Assembly: GCA_947468085.1 (NCBI GenBank)
Contig: CANIKY010000025.1
Location: 1 to 35,979, forward strand
Length of the DNA: 35,979 nt
Direction: 5' to 3'
Source: Paracoccaceae bacterium
GTDB taxonomy: Bacteria; Pseudomonadota; Alphaproteobacteria; Rhodobacterales; Rhodobacteraceae
Part shown: positions 17,099 to 26,282 of the stretch, piece by piece
How the letters are laid out: each line of letters begins with the position of its first letter
Position numbering within the stretch: the first letter of the stretch is position 1
The notes under the pieces: generated by a model
Seen by the model: the letters and a program-made list of their open reading frames with translations, nothing else
What the model was told of the DNA's origin: nothing
The model's database searches: none
Made by a program: the position numbers and the translations under genes

Positions 17099-17515
17099 AT
17101 GGAGGTCGTTGCGATACTGGTCGTTATTGCCGCAACCTTTGCCTACCGCGTCGTGCAGGATGTGGGCCGTGCCTTGAACCCGCGCGCCATCCGCAGTCAG
17201 GTGCAGGGCGGGGTCGTGCAGGGCTTGGGATATGCTTTGCATGATGAGATCACGATCAACCCGGACGGGGCCTTCGATCAGCGCGGATTTGAAACCTACC
17301 TTCTGCCCATGGCCGAAGATGTCGTCTCGGTCGACATTGATCTTTTCGAGGGCGCACCCTCCGCAGGCCTGTTAGGGACAAAAGGCGCAGGCGAGGTGCC
17401 AATTCTAAACGTGGGCGCTGCAGTGGCCTGCGCCGTGGCCAATGCAATTGGAAAACCTGTGTCACGATTGCCTTTGACCCCGCCTAAGGTTCTGGCCTTG
17501 TTGACGGGGAGATAG
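17099..17515 (+). pseudogene. xanthine dehydrogenase-family large subunit, C-terminal fragment
   Basis: The last ~125 residues of a molybdopterin-binding (xanthine dehydrogenase/aldehyde oxidase) large subunit are clear: VVQDVGRALNPRAIRSQVQGG, GLGYALHDEITINPDG, FETYLLPMAEDVVSVDID, and GLLGTKGAGEVPILNVGAAV, which contains the cofactor-region GAGE motif with its catalytic Glu. Intact subunits are about 750 residues and the upstream ~600 are missing. The first 15 codons (17099-17145) look unrelated to the family. No partner FAD or 2Fe-2S subunit genes are present. It is a non-functional stub left by a deletion or brought in by transfer. Confidence 0.8.
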
Positions 17516-17606
17516 ATGCCTTGTGACATTATTGTGCTGGAAAGGTCGACCTTGGCTGCCGTCGAATACATAACGCCACCCTTGATGCGTTGAGGGTTTG
17601 CCTGAG

Positions 17607-18494
17607 CTATGGAAACGAAAGTTCGGCGAAGACCGGCTGATGGTCCGAGCCCTTCGCCTGAGTGTCGATCCATGCGCGGGTCACAGATCCGACCAGATCC
17701 CCCGACACGAAGACATGGTCGATCCTTTGATATCCTGCCGGGTCCGCCTCAGGATGGGTAGACCCCTCATGCTCTGGCTGCCCGACAAGGGTTAGGGCAT
17801 CGCTGAAGCGGGCAAGGTCGGGCAAGCGGCCGTAGAAAGGATCACGCTCGCCCACGATCTGGTCGTAGTTCGGGGAATTGGGCCGCATATTGAAGTCGCC
17901 GGTCAGAATGGCAGGGATAGGCATTGCGGGCACATCTTCGGGCCCTATGGCAATCCAATCCTGACGATACTCTTGCTCTGGCACGCCCGGCCCAACGATC
18001 GGACCACCTTGGTGCGGCGCATCGGCGATGATCTTCAAGATTTCTTCAATCTGAAGGCGGCGCTGGCGCTGAGACAGATAGTTGAGATGCGTGTTGTAAA
18101 TGCGCAGTCCTTGCCCGCCCGGGGCAATCACCGCCTCTTGCAGGCCCGAAGTGTCATTCAGGCTGCCATGCACGGGATACTTTGGCAGGGGAAAGGTTCG
18201 GGTCGACAAGATGGGCCAGCGCGACAAGAGCAGCAGGCCGTATTGGCGGCGGCCCTTGGCAGCGGTGTTGCGATGATCATGCAGATCGACAGTTGGCGAA
18301 AAAATCGCGTGGTGATCGGGCAAAAGGGCCATAAGTCGCGCGACTTGGTCACTGTCTGCCATGTCGCGCCAATGGCGCTCTACCTCTTGCAGGCAGATCA
18401 CGTCGGCTTTGGCGACGGTACTGGCGATGCGAGTCAGATCGACAACCTCGTCCTGACCTTTGCCCCACTGAATGTTGTACGTCACAATCTGCAT
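17607..18494 (-). CDS. endonuclease/exonuclease/phosphatase family hydrolase
   Basis: A 295-residue metal-dependent phosphoesterase of the EEP superfamily. The motifs are in order: IVTYNIQWG at the N-terminus, CLQEVERHW (metal-binding Glu), YNTHLNYLS, LTGDFNMRPNSPNYD (Asp/Asn), the RIDHVFVSG strand and the C-terminal GSDHQPVFAEL catalytic His. The ATG at 18494 has GGAG six bases upstream; an earlier in-frame start at 18551 would add 19 unrelated residues. No export signal is seen. It is divergent from the peptide-type ABC importer, with 157 bases between, so a functional link is possible. The substrate cannot be assigned. Confidence 0.88.
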   Translation of the reverse strand: MQIVTYNIQWGKGQDEVVDLTRIASTVAKADVICLQEVERHWRDMADSDQVARLMALLPDHHAIFSPTVDLHDHRNTAAKGRRQYGLLLLSRWPILSTRTFPLPKYPVHGSLNDTSGLQEAVIAPGGQGLRIYNTHLNYLSQRQRRLQIEEILKIIADAPHQGGPIVGPGVPEQEYRQDWIAIGPEDVPAMPIPAILTGDFNMRPNSPNYDQIVGERDPFYGRLPDLARFSDALTLVGQPEHEGSTHPEADPAGYQRIDHVFVSGDLVGSVTRAWIDTQAKGSDHQPVFAELSFP

Positions 18495-18592
18495 TGTAGC
18501 TCCTAAGTCTACACCGCCAGCGCCCTTGTCGAACTGTCTTGTGGGTGTCATGCTACTACGATCTAGCTGATATCAATGACGATGCCCAAGCT

Positions 18593-18613
18593 TGCGAGAC
18601 ATCAGGCCTCGCA
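18593..18613. promoter_or_regulatory. inverted repeat in the divergent promoter region
   Basis: TGCGAG at 18593-18598 and CTCGCA at 18608-18613, nine bases apart, form a perfect six-pair dyad. It lies about 40 bases before the ABC binding-protein start and 100 bases before the divergent hydrolase. It could be an operator or a leader hairpin; no regulator gene is adjacent. Confidence 0.35.
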
Positions 18614-18651
18614 TGTTTTGTTTCGAAAAGCAAACAAGGACACCCATCGCT

Positions 18652-20133
18652 ATGATACTTTCGTTATCAACCAAACTCTTAGCGACACCCCTTGTCATCT
18701 TGATGACACTTGCCAGCGCGGCTCAGGCAGAAAGCGTCCTGCGGCGGGCCAATGATCTAAGCTTTGGGGGCAGCGAAAGTCTTGATCCGATCTCGGCCAA
18801 CCGGTTCTATGAGGTGAATGACCTGATCTACAGCCGCCTGATCCGTCAGGATGTGGATGGCCGTCCGGCGCCGGAACTGGCGCAGACCTGGACAGCGAAC
18901 GCCACCGCCACGGAGTGGACGCTAACGCTGCAGCCTGGGGTGACCTTTCACGACGGCAGCACCTTTGATGCGGCGGATGTAAAGTTCACATTAGAGCGGG
19001 TCAAGGATCCTGCCCTGGAATCGCCCGTGACCGACGTTCTGGGCTTCATCGCAGCCGTGGATGTTATTGACCCGCTGACCGCGCGGATACGCTTGTCGAC
19101 ACCCCATGCGGGCCTGCCGCTTTTGCTGATGGATTACCGTGTCAGGATGTTGCCCGAAGGGGCCGCAGCGCCTTATGGGGTAGGCACTGGGCCCTTCAAG
19201 TTGGACAGCTTTGATCCTGAAAGCATGACGATCCTGTCTGCCAATCTCGCGTACTGGGAAGGGGCCCCCAAGTTAGATAAGATCGAGTTCACAGCCATCC
19301 CGGATTCCGAAGCGCGCAATCAGGCGATGCTGGGCGGGCAGATCGACTACAATGGCCTGACCCGCGATCAGGAACCGCTTTATGCTGGCAATCCTGACTT
19401 CACCGTTCAAAGCTATCCGGCGGGGGGATGGTTTGGCATCGCCTTTCAAAGCAACCAACCGCCGCTTGACGATCCGCGCATCCGCAAGGCCCTGCGGATT
19501 GCGGTGGACCGCGTTGAAATGCTTGCCCTGATGACGGGCGAAGGCAATGGGATCGTCAGTTGTGATACACCGGTGATGGCCAGCGATCCGTTCCGTGCCA
19601 ACCTTGACTGCCCGCAAGACATTGCCGGTGCCAAGGCTTTGCTGGCCCAAGCCGGCTATCCCGATGGCATCGACATCGAGGTTTTCACCGCCGATCTGGA
19701 ACCCGGCATGGTGCAATATGCCGAAGTTTATCAGCAGCAAGTGGCCAAGGCGGGCATTCGCGTCAAACTGACGGTGGCTCCGTCAGATGGCTATTGGGAT
19801 GATATCTGGTTGAAGAAAAACGCGGTCACTTCGTGGAGCCAGCGCCCGGCTGATCAGTTCCTGAACGAGGCCTACCGGTCGGGTGCCGCGTGGAATGAAA
19901 GCCACTTTGCAAATGCGGCCTATGATACCCTGTTGGATCAGGCGAGGGCAACGCTGGACATTGACAAGGCGCGATCGCTTTACGTGCAAGCGCAAGAAAT
20001 TCTGTTCAAAGAAGGCGGAACCCTGATCGCCTATCAAGAGAACGGCCGCCGCGTGATGTCGTCGCGCGTCACCGGTATTGCGCCGCAAGACGAAGACTAC
20101 ATCCGCTGGCATTTGGTCGGCATGGCCGAATAA
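18652..20133 (+). CDS. ABC transporter substrate-binding protein, family 5 (peptide-type)
   Basis: Periplasmic binding protein of the dipeptide/oligopeptide/nickel class, 493 residues from the ATG at 18652. The N-terminus is a signal peptide (KLLATPLVILMTLASAAQA, cleavage after AQA). The mature protein has SVLRRANDLSFGGSESLDPIS, then the family signature region LQPGVTFHDGSTFDAADVKFTLERV and YWEGAPKLDKIEF. AAGGA lies 11-12 bases upstream of this start; an earlier TTG at 18592 would spoil the signal peptide. It is the first gene of a four-gene importer operon. The ligand is not predictable from sequence; peptides, opines or other solutes are possible. Confidence 0.92.
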   Translation: MILSLSTKLLATPLVILMTLASAAQAESVLRRANDLSFGGSESLDPISANRFYEVNDLIYSRLIRQDVDGRPAPELAQTWTANATATEWTLTLQPGVTFHDGSTFDAADVKFTLERVKDPALESPVTDVLGFIAAVDVIDPLTARIRLSTPHAGLPLLLMDYRVRMLPEGAAAPYGVGTGPFKLDSFDPESMTILSANLAYWEGAPKLDKIEFTAIPDSEARNQAMLGGQIDYNGLTRDQEPLYAGNPDFTVQSYPAGGWFGIAFQSNQPPLDDPRIRKALRIAVDRVEMLALMTGEGNGIVSCDTPVMASDPFRANLDCPQDIAGAKALLAQAGYPDGIDIEVFTADLEPGMVQYAEVYQQQVAKAGIRVKLTVAPSDGYWDDIWLKKNAVTSWSQRPADQFLNEAYRSGAAWNESHFANAAYDTLLDQARATLDIDKARSLYVQAQEILFKEGGTLIAYQENGRRVMSSRVTGIAPQDEDYIRWHLVGMAE

Positions 20134-20148
20134 AAGCCCCTCTCGGCG

Positions 20149-21099
20149 ATGGCCGCGGTCTTGCTGCAACGGATTGGATTGGCGCTTGTCACGATGGTGA
20201 TCATCGCGGTGGTCGTGTTCTTTGCGCTTGAACTCATGCCGGGGGATGCGTGCAGCGTCAATCTTGGACGTGGCGCCTCTGACAGCATGCTGGCGGCCTG
20301 TCACATAAGGTTGGGCCTTGATCAGCCCCCCGTCTGGCGGTTTGTCACTTGGGCGGGCGACTTTTTGCGCGGTGATCTGGGCATATCTATGCAACGCGAG
20401 CGTCCGATTGCCGAAATCGTGGGGTGGCGGCTGCGCAATACCTTGATCCTTGCAGGTGTGACCTCTGTCATCGGCATTCCGCTTGCCCTTGGTCTTGGGG
20501 TGTTGGCTGGGCTTAATCCAGACGGGCCGCTGGACATGGCCATCTCTGGCGTGGCTATTTTTGCCATGACGGTGCCAGAATTCATCTCGGGCACGTTGAT
20601 GATCTTGGTGTTCTCGGTCATCTTGGGCTGGGCTGCCGGTGTGGTGACAATTGGTTACAAAGCGCCGGCCTTTGAGTTGGTCAAGGCCTCCATCCTGCCT
20701 GCGGCCACGCTGATCTTCATCCTTGCCGCCCATATCTTGCGCATGGTGCGGGCCTCGGTGGTCGAGGTGATGCAAAGCGACTTTGCCCAGATGGCGCGGC
20801 TGAAAGGTGTTCCACGGCGGCGGGTCATCTGGCACCATGTGGTGCCAAACGCGCTGTTGCCGGCGATCAGCATCATCGGGCTGACGATGGCGTGGCTTTT
20901 GGGTGGGGTGGTGATCGTGGAAAGCGTGTTCAACTTCCCCGGTCTTGGGCGCCTGGCGGTGGATGCGGTGGCCGATCAGGACCTGCCCTTGGTGCAAGCC
21001 ATTGCCCTGCTGTTTGGGCTTATCTATGTTTTGACCAATCTTGGCGCAGACCTTGTGGCCTTGATCCTCAACCCCCGGCTCAGGACGCGGCGGCAATGA
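20149..21099 (+). CDS. ABC transporter permease, DppB/OppB type
   Basis: Inner-membrane permease of 316 residues with the standard N-terminal segment LLQRIGLALVTMVIIAVVVFFALELMPGD, several further membrane helices, and the EAA-type cytoplasmic loop (MARLKGVPRRRVIWHHVVPNALLP) that contacts the ATPase. It begins 15 bases after the binding-protein stop and its own stop overlaps the next start (ATGA). With the second permease it forms the transmembrane channel of the importer. Confidence 0.93.
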   Translation: MAAVLLQRIGLALVTMVIIAVVVFFALELMPGDACSVNLGRGASDSMLAACHIRLGLDQPPVWRFVTWAGDFLRGDLGISMQRERPIAEIVGWRLRNTLILAGVTSVIGIPLALGLGVLAGLNPDGPLDMAISGVAIFAMTVPEFISGTLMILVFSVILGWAAGVVTIGYKAPAFELVKASILPAATLIFILAAHILRMVRASVVEVMQSDFAQMARLKGVPRRRVIWHHVVPNALLPAISIIGLTMAWLLGGVVIVESVFNFPGLGRLAVDAVADQDLPLVQAIALLFGLIYVLTNLGADLVALILNPRLRTRRQ

Positions 21100-21965
21100 G
21101 GGGGGTGCGCCCTTTGGCTGTGCCGCAAGTTCTGCGCGATGTGCTGGCCCAAAGGTCGGGGCGTATCGGGTTTGTGATCGTTTGTCTGCATCTGGCCGCC
21201 GCTGTCGCGGCCCCGATGATCGCCCCGCAGGATCCAGCCCATCAGGATGCGGCGGCCATGCTGCAATCGCCCTCGCTGGCGCACTGGTTTGGCACCGACC
21301 GGTTGGGGCGTGACGTGTTCAGCCGCACCCTGCTTGGCGGCCGTGAGGCGATGTTGATCGCGACGCTGGCCACGATTATCGCGATGGCTTGGGGATCGGC
21401 CCTTGGTATTCTTGCGGCCCTGATCGGGGGCAGGGCCGATGCGATTGTGATGCGCTTTGTGGATGCCATGATGTCGATCCCGTGGATCTTGATGGTGATG
21501 CTTTTTGTTGCGGCCTTGGGCAGCAGCTCTGTAGCCCTTGTGCCGGTGCTTGGGTTTTCTTATGGATTGTCCGTGGTTTACCTTGCGCGGGCGGCGACAC
21601 TTGATTTTGTGACACGGGATTTTGTCGTGGCCGCGCAGATCCGCGGCCATTCGCGGTGGTCGATTGCGGCGACAGAGCTTTTGCCCAATGTCCGAGACAG
21701 CCTTGCCGTTCAAGGCGCCATGCAATGGTCGTGGATATTGCTTGCAGTCAGTTCTTTATCCTTTCTTGGAATGGGGGTTGCCCCGCCGACGCCGGATTGG
21801 GGCCAGATGATTGCAGACGCGCGCGGCATCATGCAGCGCGCGCCTTGGGCGCTGATCTGGCCGATGCTGGCGCTTAGTTCGCTGGTGATCGGCATGAACC
21901 TTGCCGTCGACGCCTGGGCCCGTGCGACCGGTGTCGCGCGCAACCGTCGGGTGCCGGGGGCATGA
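21096..21965 (+). CDS. ABC transporter permease, DppC/OppC type
   Basis: Second permease, 289 residues. It has the N-terminal helix IGFVIVCLHLAAAVAAPMIAP, the family marker HWFGTDRLGRDVFSRTLLGGR, multiple membrane spans and an EAA-like loop (QIRGHSRWSIAATELLPNV). The ATG at 21096 overlaps the previous stop; the frame is open further back (to 20892), but that part lies inside the first permease gene. It ends in an ATGA overlap with the ATPase gene. Confidence 0.93.
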   Translation: MRGVRPLAVPQVLRDVLAQRSGRIGFVIVCLHLAAAVAAPMIAPQDPAHQDAAAMLQSPSLAHWFGTDRLGRDVFSRTLLGGREAMLIATLATIIAMAWGSALGILAALIGGRADAIVMRFVDAMMSIPWILMVMLFVAALGSSSVALVPVLGFSYGLSVVYLARAATLDFVTRDFVVAAQIRGHSRWSIAATELLPNVRDSLAVQGAMQWSWILLAVSSLSFLGMGVAPPTPDWGQMIADARGIMQRAPWALIWPMLALSSLVIGMNLAVDAWARATGVARNRRVPGA

Positions 21966-23794
21966 TACAAGCCTTCCCACAGCTTGAGGTCGAGAACCTG
22001 CGCGTCGGAGGAGCAGGATTTCTGGTGGTCGACACCGTATCCTTCACCCTTTGTGCAGGCGAAAGCTTTGGCATCGCGGGGGAATCCGGCTCTGGGAAAA
22101 GCACGCTGCTCTTGTCGCTTATGGGCATGATGCGGCAGGGTTTGCAGCCCTTGGGCGGATCGGTGCGGTTGAACGGCAGGCCGATGCTTGGGCAAACGGA
22201 TGCGGCCCTTGCTGCCGTCCGTGGCAGCAAGATCGCGCTTATTCCGCAAAATCCGGTAACCGCCTTAAACCCCAGCCGTCGGATCGGCGCGCAGATCGAC
22301 GAGGCTTTGCTGTTGCACAGCGCGCTGAGCGCGCGCGGGCGGGCGGCGCGGGTGCTTGACCTTCTGGGCATGGCCCGCCTGCCAGAACCCGCCGTGACCG
22401 CGCGCCGCTTTCCGCACGAGTTGTCGGGTGGACAAGTGCAGCGTGCCGCCATCGCCATGGCCTTGGCCGGTGAGCCCGACGTGCTTTTGCTGGACGAGCC
22501 CACAACCGGGCTGGATGTCACCACGCAGGCGGCACTTTTGGATTTGCTGGTCGATCTTCGGCATCGGGCCAAAGTTAGCATGGTCTGCGTCAGTCATGAT
22601 CTTGGCGTTCTGGCGCGCCTGTGTGACCGGATCGGGGTGATGTACGCCGGTGCCATGGTCGAAGAAGGGCCGCTGGCTTTGGTTCTGGCCCGGCCCCTTC
22701 ATCCTTATACTCAGGCGCTTATGGCGTCGATCCCGCGCCTCGGTGCGGCAGGCCTGCCGTCGCCGATCGAGGGAAGCCCCCCCTCGCTGTTCCATCTGCC
22801 ATCTGGCTGCCGCTTTGCGCCGCGCTGCGCACTGGTGCAGGACGCCTGCCACAGCCTGCGCCCCGAGTTAAGTTGGGTCGAGGAGGGCCAAAAGATTGCG
22901 TGCCTGCGCCCCAACATGGCGCCCGCCCAAGTTTCCCATCCCACCAATACTGCATTTGCCAAGGGCGCGCCCCTTCTTGCCGTTCAAGGGCTGTCGGTCA
23001 GCTATGCCAAGCAGGGCCTATTCGCCCATAAAGCGCCCAAGCCCGTGGTTGAGGAAGTGAGCTTCACTGTGGTCAGGGGGGAAGTGCTGGGGCTTGTTGG
23101 CGAATCTGGCTCAGGCAAGTCTACCATTCTAGCGGCGATTGCTGGGTTGGCCGTACCAACTGCGGGCCATATCAGGCTGATGTCCAATAACCGCGCTGAA
23201 GATCTTGCGGCCCGCGCCACCACCCGCCCTTTATCCCACCTTCAGTCGATCCAGCTGATCTTCCAGAACCCGGATGCCTCGTTGAACCCCCGGCACCGCA
23301 TCATAGACCTTCTTGCCCAACCCTTGATGCTTTACGGGCAGGTGCCGCGTTCCCAGCTCCGCGCGAAGGCGGCTGATCTGCTTGCCGAAGTGCGCTTGGG
23401 GGCTGCGATGCTGGACCGGATGCCCGCACAGCTTTCCGGCGGTGAGCGCCAGAGGGTCGCCATCGCGCGTGCCTTTGCGGCCAAGCCGGACCTGCTGCTT
23501 TGCGACGAGATCACGACCGCGCTTGACGTATCGGTGCAAGCGGCGGTCCTGAAACTGATCCACGATCTGGCGAGAAAGCATGACGTTGCAGCGATCTTCG
23601 TCTCGCACGACCTCGCGGTGGTGCGCGCCATCGCCGACCGGATCGCCGTGCTGCGCAATGGCAAGATCGTCGAAATCAACACGGGCGAAGAGCTTTGCGC
23701 GCGGCCTGTGGATGCGTACACCAAAAGCCTCTTAAGGTCGGTTCTAGAGATCCCACTAGGGGCTATTCACAGTCACCTGCCACCGCGCGAATGA
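21962..23794 (+). CDS. fused double ABC ATPase (DppD-DppF type)
   Basis: A 610-residue protein carrying both ATPases of the importer in one chain. The first half has Walker A GESGSGKST near residue 40, LSGGQVQRAAIAMALAGEP and Walker B VLLLDEPTTGLD. A linker follows with the oligopeptide-transporter C-terminal motif (RPLHPYTQALMASIPRLG) and the cysteine-containing CRFAPRCALVQDAC. The second half repeats Walker [25 protein letters not shown] and LLLCDEITTALD. Such fusions are common in this family. With the two permeases and the binding protein the importer is complete. It starts in an ATGA overlap. Confidence 0.94.
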   Translation: MIQAFPQLEVENLRVGGAGFLVVDTVSFTLCAGESFGIAGESGSGKSTLLLSLMGMMRQGLQPLGGSVRLNGRPMLGQTDAALAAVRGSKIALIPQNPVTALNPSRRIGAQIDEALLLHSALSARGRAARVLDLLGMARLPEPAVTARRFPHELSGGQVQRAAIAMALAGEPDVLLLDEPTTGLDVTTQAALLDLLVDLRHRAKVSMVCVSHDLGVLARLCDRIGVMYAGAMVEEGPLALVLARPLHPYTQALMASIPRLGAAGLPSPIEGSPPSLFHLPSGCRFAPRCALVQDACHSLRPELSWVEEGQKIACLRPNMAPAQVSHPTNTAFAKGAPLLAVQGLSVSYAKQGLFAHKAPKPVVEEVSFTVVRGEVLGLVGESGSGKSTILAAIAGLAVPTAGHIRLMSNNRAEDLAARATTRPLSHLQSIQLIFQNPDASLNPRHRIIDLLAQPLMLYGQVPRSQLRAKAADLLAEVRLGAAMLDRMPAQLSGGERQRVAIARAFAAKPDLLLCDEITTALDVSVQAAVLKLIHDLARKHDVAAIFVSHDLAVVRAIADRIAVLRNGKIVEINTGEELCARPVDAYTKSLLRSVLEIPLGAIHSHLPPRE

Positions 23795-24213
23795 CTGACC
23801 GCTTCTCCTGTGCGAGGCATGCTCATGGGCATTTTATTGCAGGCTTCTGGTGGCTTTACCCATTTGGATGCAAAGTGTTACGCGGCGACATCCACCGGAG
23901 CGGTCCCGGGGTAGCCCGACATTGCAAAGCAAATTTTCTACAAATTTTCGCTTCGTAGCGTGGTGGGTGATGGTAACGTTAGTCGGAATTGCTTCGTATT
24001 CTCGGCGCCACAGGGCAAAGACAGACCTTACGCCTGTGTCGAAATGCGATAGCGTACCGCAGCATCTGTGTCTTCTTTTCCGGTCGTCGAGACGATCTAC
24101 TTAGCCACGGAAGACGTGATGGGCTTATATATGGGAACTCGCTTGGCCGCAAAGATCGCACCTCTCGTTAAGCCACAAACTTAGCCTGTGTCAAACAGCT
24201 AGGGGCCGTTTCG
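23795..24213. other. stretch without a recognisable gene
   Basis: Several short frames occur on both strands but none has family resemblance, a good ribosome site or conserved context. The stretch leads directly into a transposase relic, so part of it may be older insertion-sequence debris too degraded to read. Confidence 0.4.
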
Positions 24214-24327
24214 AGCAACGACGCCCTGCGCAGTTGCCGCCGCCTCGGCCGGACTATCTGGAAGCGCTGGACCGGCTAGCGTCAACGAGGCTTGGTCAAG
24301 GCCAAGATGCACTGCTTTAAAGCACTG
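24214..24327 (+). pseudogene. IS5-family transposase, C-terminal relic
   Basis: Translating from 24214 gives SNDALRSCRRLGRTIWKRWTG, then a TAG stop at 24277, then RQRGLVKAKMHCFKAL. This matches the conserved end of IS5-type transposases ('RN.ALR..RRxGRxxWKRW(S/T)GYHRRSLVETKMHCFK'), with the Tyr codon after WTG turned into a stop. The DDE-domain Glu region (ETKMHCFK) reads KAKMHCFK, so the catalytic Glu is lost. The rest of the gene and the terminal repeats are not visible. It lies just past the end of the MacB-like gene. Confidence 0.6.
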
Positions 24328-24367
24328 ATTTGGTCCTTGGGCGCGCTTCGGCAGGCTCAAGGTGGTG

Positions 24368-25579
24368 CTATTGATGCCGCAGCGCCTCTATCGGGTCGAG
24401 TCGTGCAGCACGGCGGGCTGGAAAATAGCCGAAGACCACGCCTACGACGGCGGAAAAGATGAAAGAGGCCACGACGATCCGGTAATCCGGCAGAAACCCG
24501 ATGTTGAGCGCGTAAGACCCCAAGGCACCAAGGCCAAGGCCGAGGAATATGCCAAGGATGCCGCCGATCAGCGACAGGACAATCGCCTCAACCAAAAACT
24601 GCATCAGCACCTGGGATTCGGTGGCCCCCACCGCCATGCGGATGCCGATCTCACGGGTGCGTTCAGTGACGGACACCAGCATGATGTTCATGATGCCGAT
24701 GCCGCCCACAAGCAGGCTGATGGCCGCCACCGCTGACAAAAGCCCAGTCAGAACCCCGGTGATGCCGGTCAGCACCGAGGATATCTGCTTCATGTCGAAC
24801 ACGTTGAAGTCGTCGTTTTGATCGTCGGTCAGCTTGCGGCGTTCGCGCATCAGGCTTTGGATTTGGGCGGTGACGTCCTCGGCCCTGACGCCGTCGCGGA
24901 AGGTGACCGAAATCGACTGTACGTTCTTGTTGCCGGATATCCGGCGCTGGAAGGCTTTGAGCGGCATGACAATGATATCGTTGTCATCCTGCCCGAAGGT
25001 TGAAGCCTCGCGCTTGGCCAGCAGGCCTATGACCTCACACGAGATTTTGCCGACGCGGATCGTGGTGCCCACCGGGTTGCCCTCACCGATCAGGGCGGCG
25101 GAAGTGGTGGTGCCCAGCACGCAGACCGGGGTGCCGATCCGCATCTCGCCGTCCGAGAAGATCCGGCCAAAGCCCAACGTCCAGCCACGGATGCCAAAGA
25201 AGGCGTCATCAGTGCCGGTGACTTGGACGGTGTGGTTCATCTCGCCAAAGACCACCGTCTGACTGCGCGAGGAGCTGGGGGTTGCCGCGACAATGTCGGG
25301 CACATAGCGCAGCAGGGCTTGCATGTCGGCCAGCGTCAGCGGAGCCGCATCGTTGGAGCCGCCGCCGGGCCCGCGACCGGGGGCGCCGGGGCGGATCATA
25401 AGCAGGTTCGATCCAAGCGAGGCCACATCAGACTGCACTTGCGCGGTAGAGCCCTGCCCCACAGTCACCATCGCGATGACCGAGGCGACCCCAATCACGA
25501 TGCCAAGCACCGTCAGGAACGAGCGCAACTTGTTGCGAAACACCGTGCTGAGGGCGAGGCGCAGGGCTTCAAGCAGCAT
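24368..25579 (-). CDS. MacB-like ABC transporter permease
   Basis: Inner-membrane permease of the MacB/LolC/FtsX superfamily, 403 residues from the ATG at 25579. An N-terminal membrane helix (NKLRSFLTVLGIVIGVASVIAM) is followed by a large periplasmic MacB-PCD domain and three C-terminal helices, including ISLLVGGIGIMNIMLVSVTERTREIGIRMAVGA, the family hallmark. The end is ARRAARLDPIEALRHQ. The frame is open to 25663, but the earlier part lies inside the ATPase gene; the chosen start overlaps that gene by 11 bases. The ATPase is a separate gene, unlike in MacB itself. Substrate unknown; likely export or envelope stress. Confidence 0.92.
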   Translation of the reverse strand: MLLEALRLALSTVFRNKLRSFLTVLGIVIGVASVIAMVTVGQGSTAQVQSDVASLGSNLLMIRPGAPGRGPGGGSNDAAPLTLADMQALLRYVPDIVAATPSSSRSQTVVFGEMNHTVQVTGTDDAFFGIRGWTLGFGRIFSDGEMRIGTPVCVLGTTTSAALIGEGNPVGTTIRVGKISCEVIGLLAKREASTFGQDDNDIIVMPLKAFQRRISGNKNVQSISVTFRDGVRAEDVTAQIQSLMRERRKLTDDQNDDFNVFDMKQISSVLTGITGVLTGLLSAVAAISLLVGGIGIMNIMLVSVTERTREIGIRMAVGATESQVLMQFLVEAIVLSLIGGILGIFLGLGLGALGSYALNIGFLPDYRIVVASFIFSAVVGVVFGYFPARRAARLDPIEALRHQ

Positions 25580-26282
25580 GACGGTCCCTGACCTTGTCAG
25601 ATTGGATCTTTCCATCGACAAAGGTGACGATGCGGTTGGCATAATCGGCCATGTCAGGTTCATGGGTGACCATCAGGACCGATAGGCCTTCCTCGCGGTT
25701 GAGTTGCACCAAAAGCTCCATAATCTCGCGCCCACGTGCCGAGTCGAGGTTGCCGGTCGGTTCATCAGCAAGGATCAGGCCCGGTTTGGTGACGATGGCG
25801 CGGGCGATGGCAACACGCTGCTGCTGGCCGCCGGAAAGCTCGGAAGGGCGGTGATCGGCCCTGCCCTGCAGGCCGACCTTGTTTAGGGCATCCATCGACC
25901 GCTCTCGGCGTTCATCGGCGGGAATGCCTTGATAGATCAGCGGAAGTTCGACGTTCTCTAGGGCGGTGGTGCGCGCCAGCAGGTTGAAGCCCTGAAAGAT
26001 GAAGCCCAGAAAATGCCGCCGCAGCAGCGCCCTTTGATCACGGTCAAGCCCGGTCACATCGGTGCCAAACAGCAGGTACTGGCCCGAGGTTGGCGTATCA
26101 AGGCAACCCAGAATGTTCATCGCACTCGACTTACCCGAACCCGACGGGCCCATGACGGCAATGAACTCACCCTTCTGCACGGTCAGGTTAACGTCATCCA
26201 GCGCATAGACCTTGGCCTCATCCACCCCGTAGATCTTGGACAGATGGCGCAGTTCCAGCATAGGGGTGGCTGCGGCTGTCAT
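25569..26282 (-). CDS. ABC transporter ATP-binding protein, MacB/LolD type
   Basis: Cytoplasmic ATPase of 237 residues partnering the adjacent FtsX-type permease. It has Walker [21 protein letters not shown], the Q-loop [22 protein letters not shown], signature [15 protein letters not shown], Walker [13 protein letters not shown] and the H-loop MVTHEPDMA. These agree with the LolD/MacB/FtsE subgroup. Its start overlaps the fusion-protein stop by four bases (ATGA). Confidence 0.94.
   Translation of the reverse strand: MTAAATPMLELRHLSKIYGVDEAKVYALDDVNLTVQKGEFIAVMGPSGSGKSSAMNILGCLDTPTSGQYLLFGTDVTGLDRDQRALLRRHFLGFIFQGFNLLARTTALENVELPLIYQGIPADERRERSMDALNKVGLQGRADHRPSELSGGQQQRVAIARAIVTKPGLILADEPTGNLDSARGREIMELLVQLNREEGLSVLMVTHEPDMADYANRIVTFVDGKIQSDKVRDRHAA

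Noticed and set aside
19783-21096. 437-codon reverse-strand frame opposite the ABC importer genes
   Set aside because: Rich in His, Pro and Gln with no domain pattern; it is the antisense of well-supported permease and binding-protein genes.
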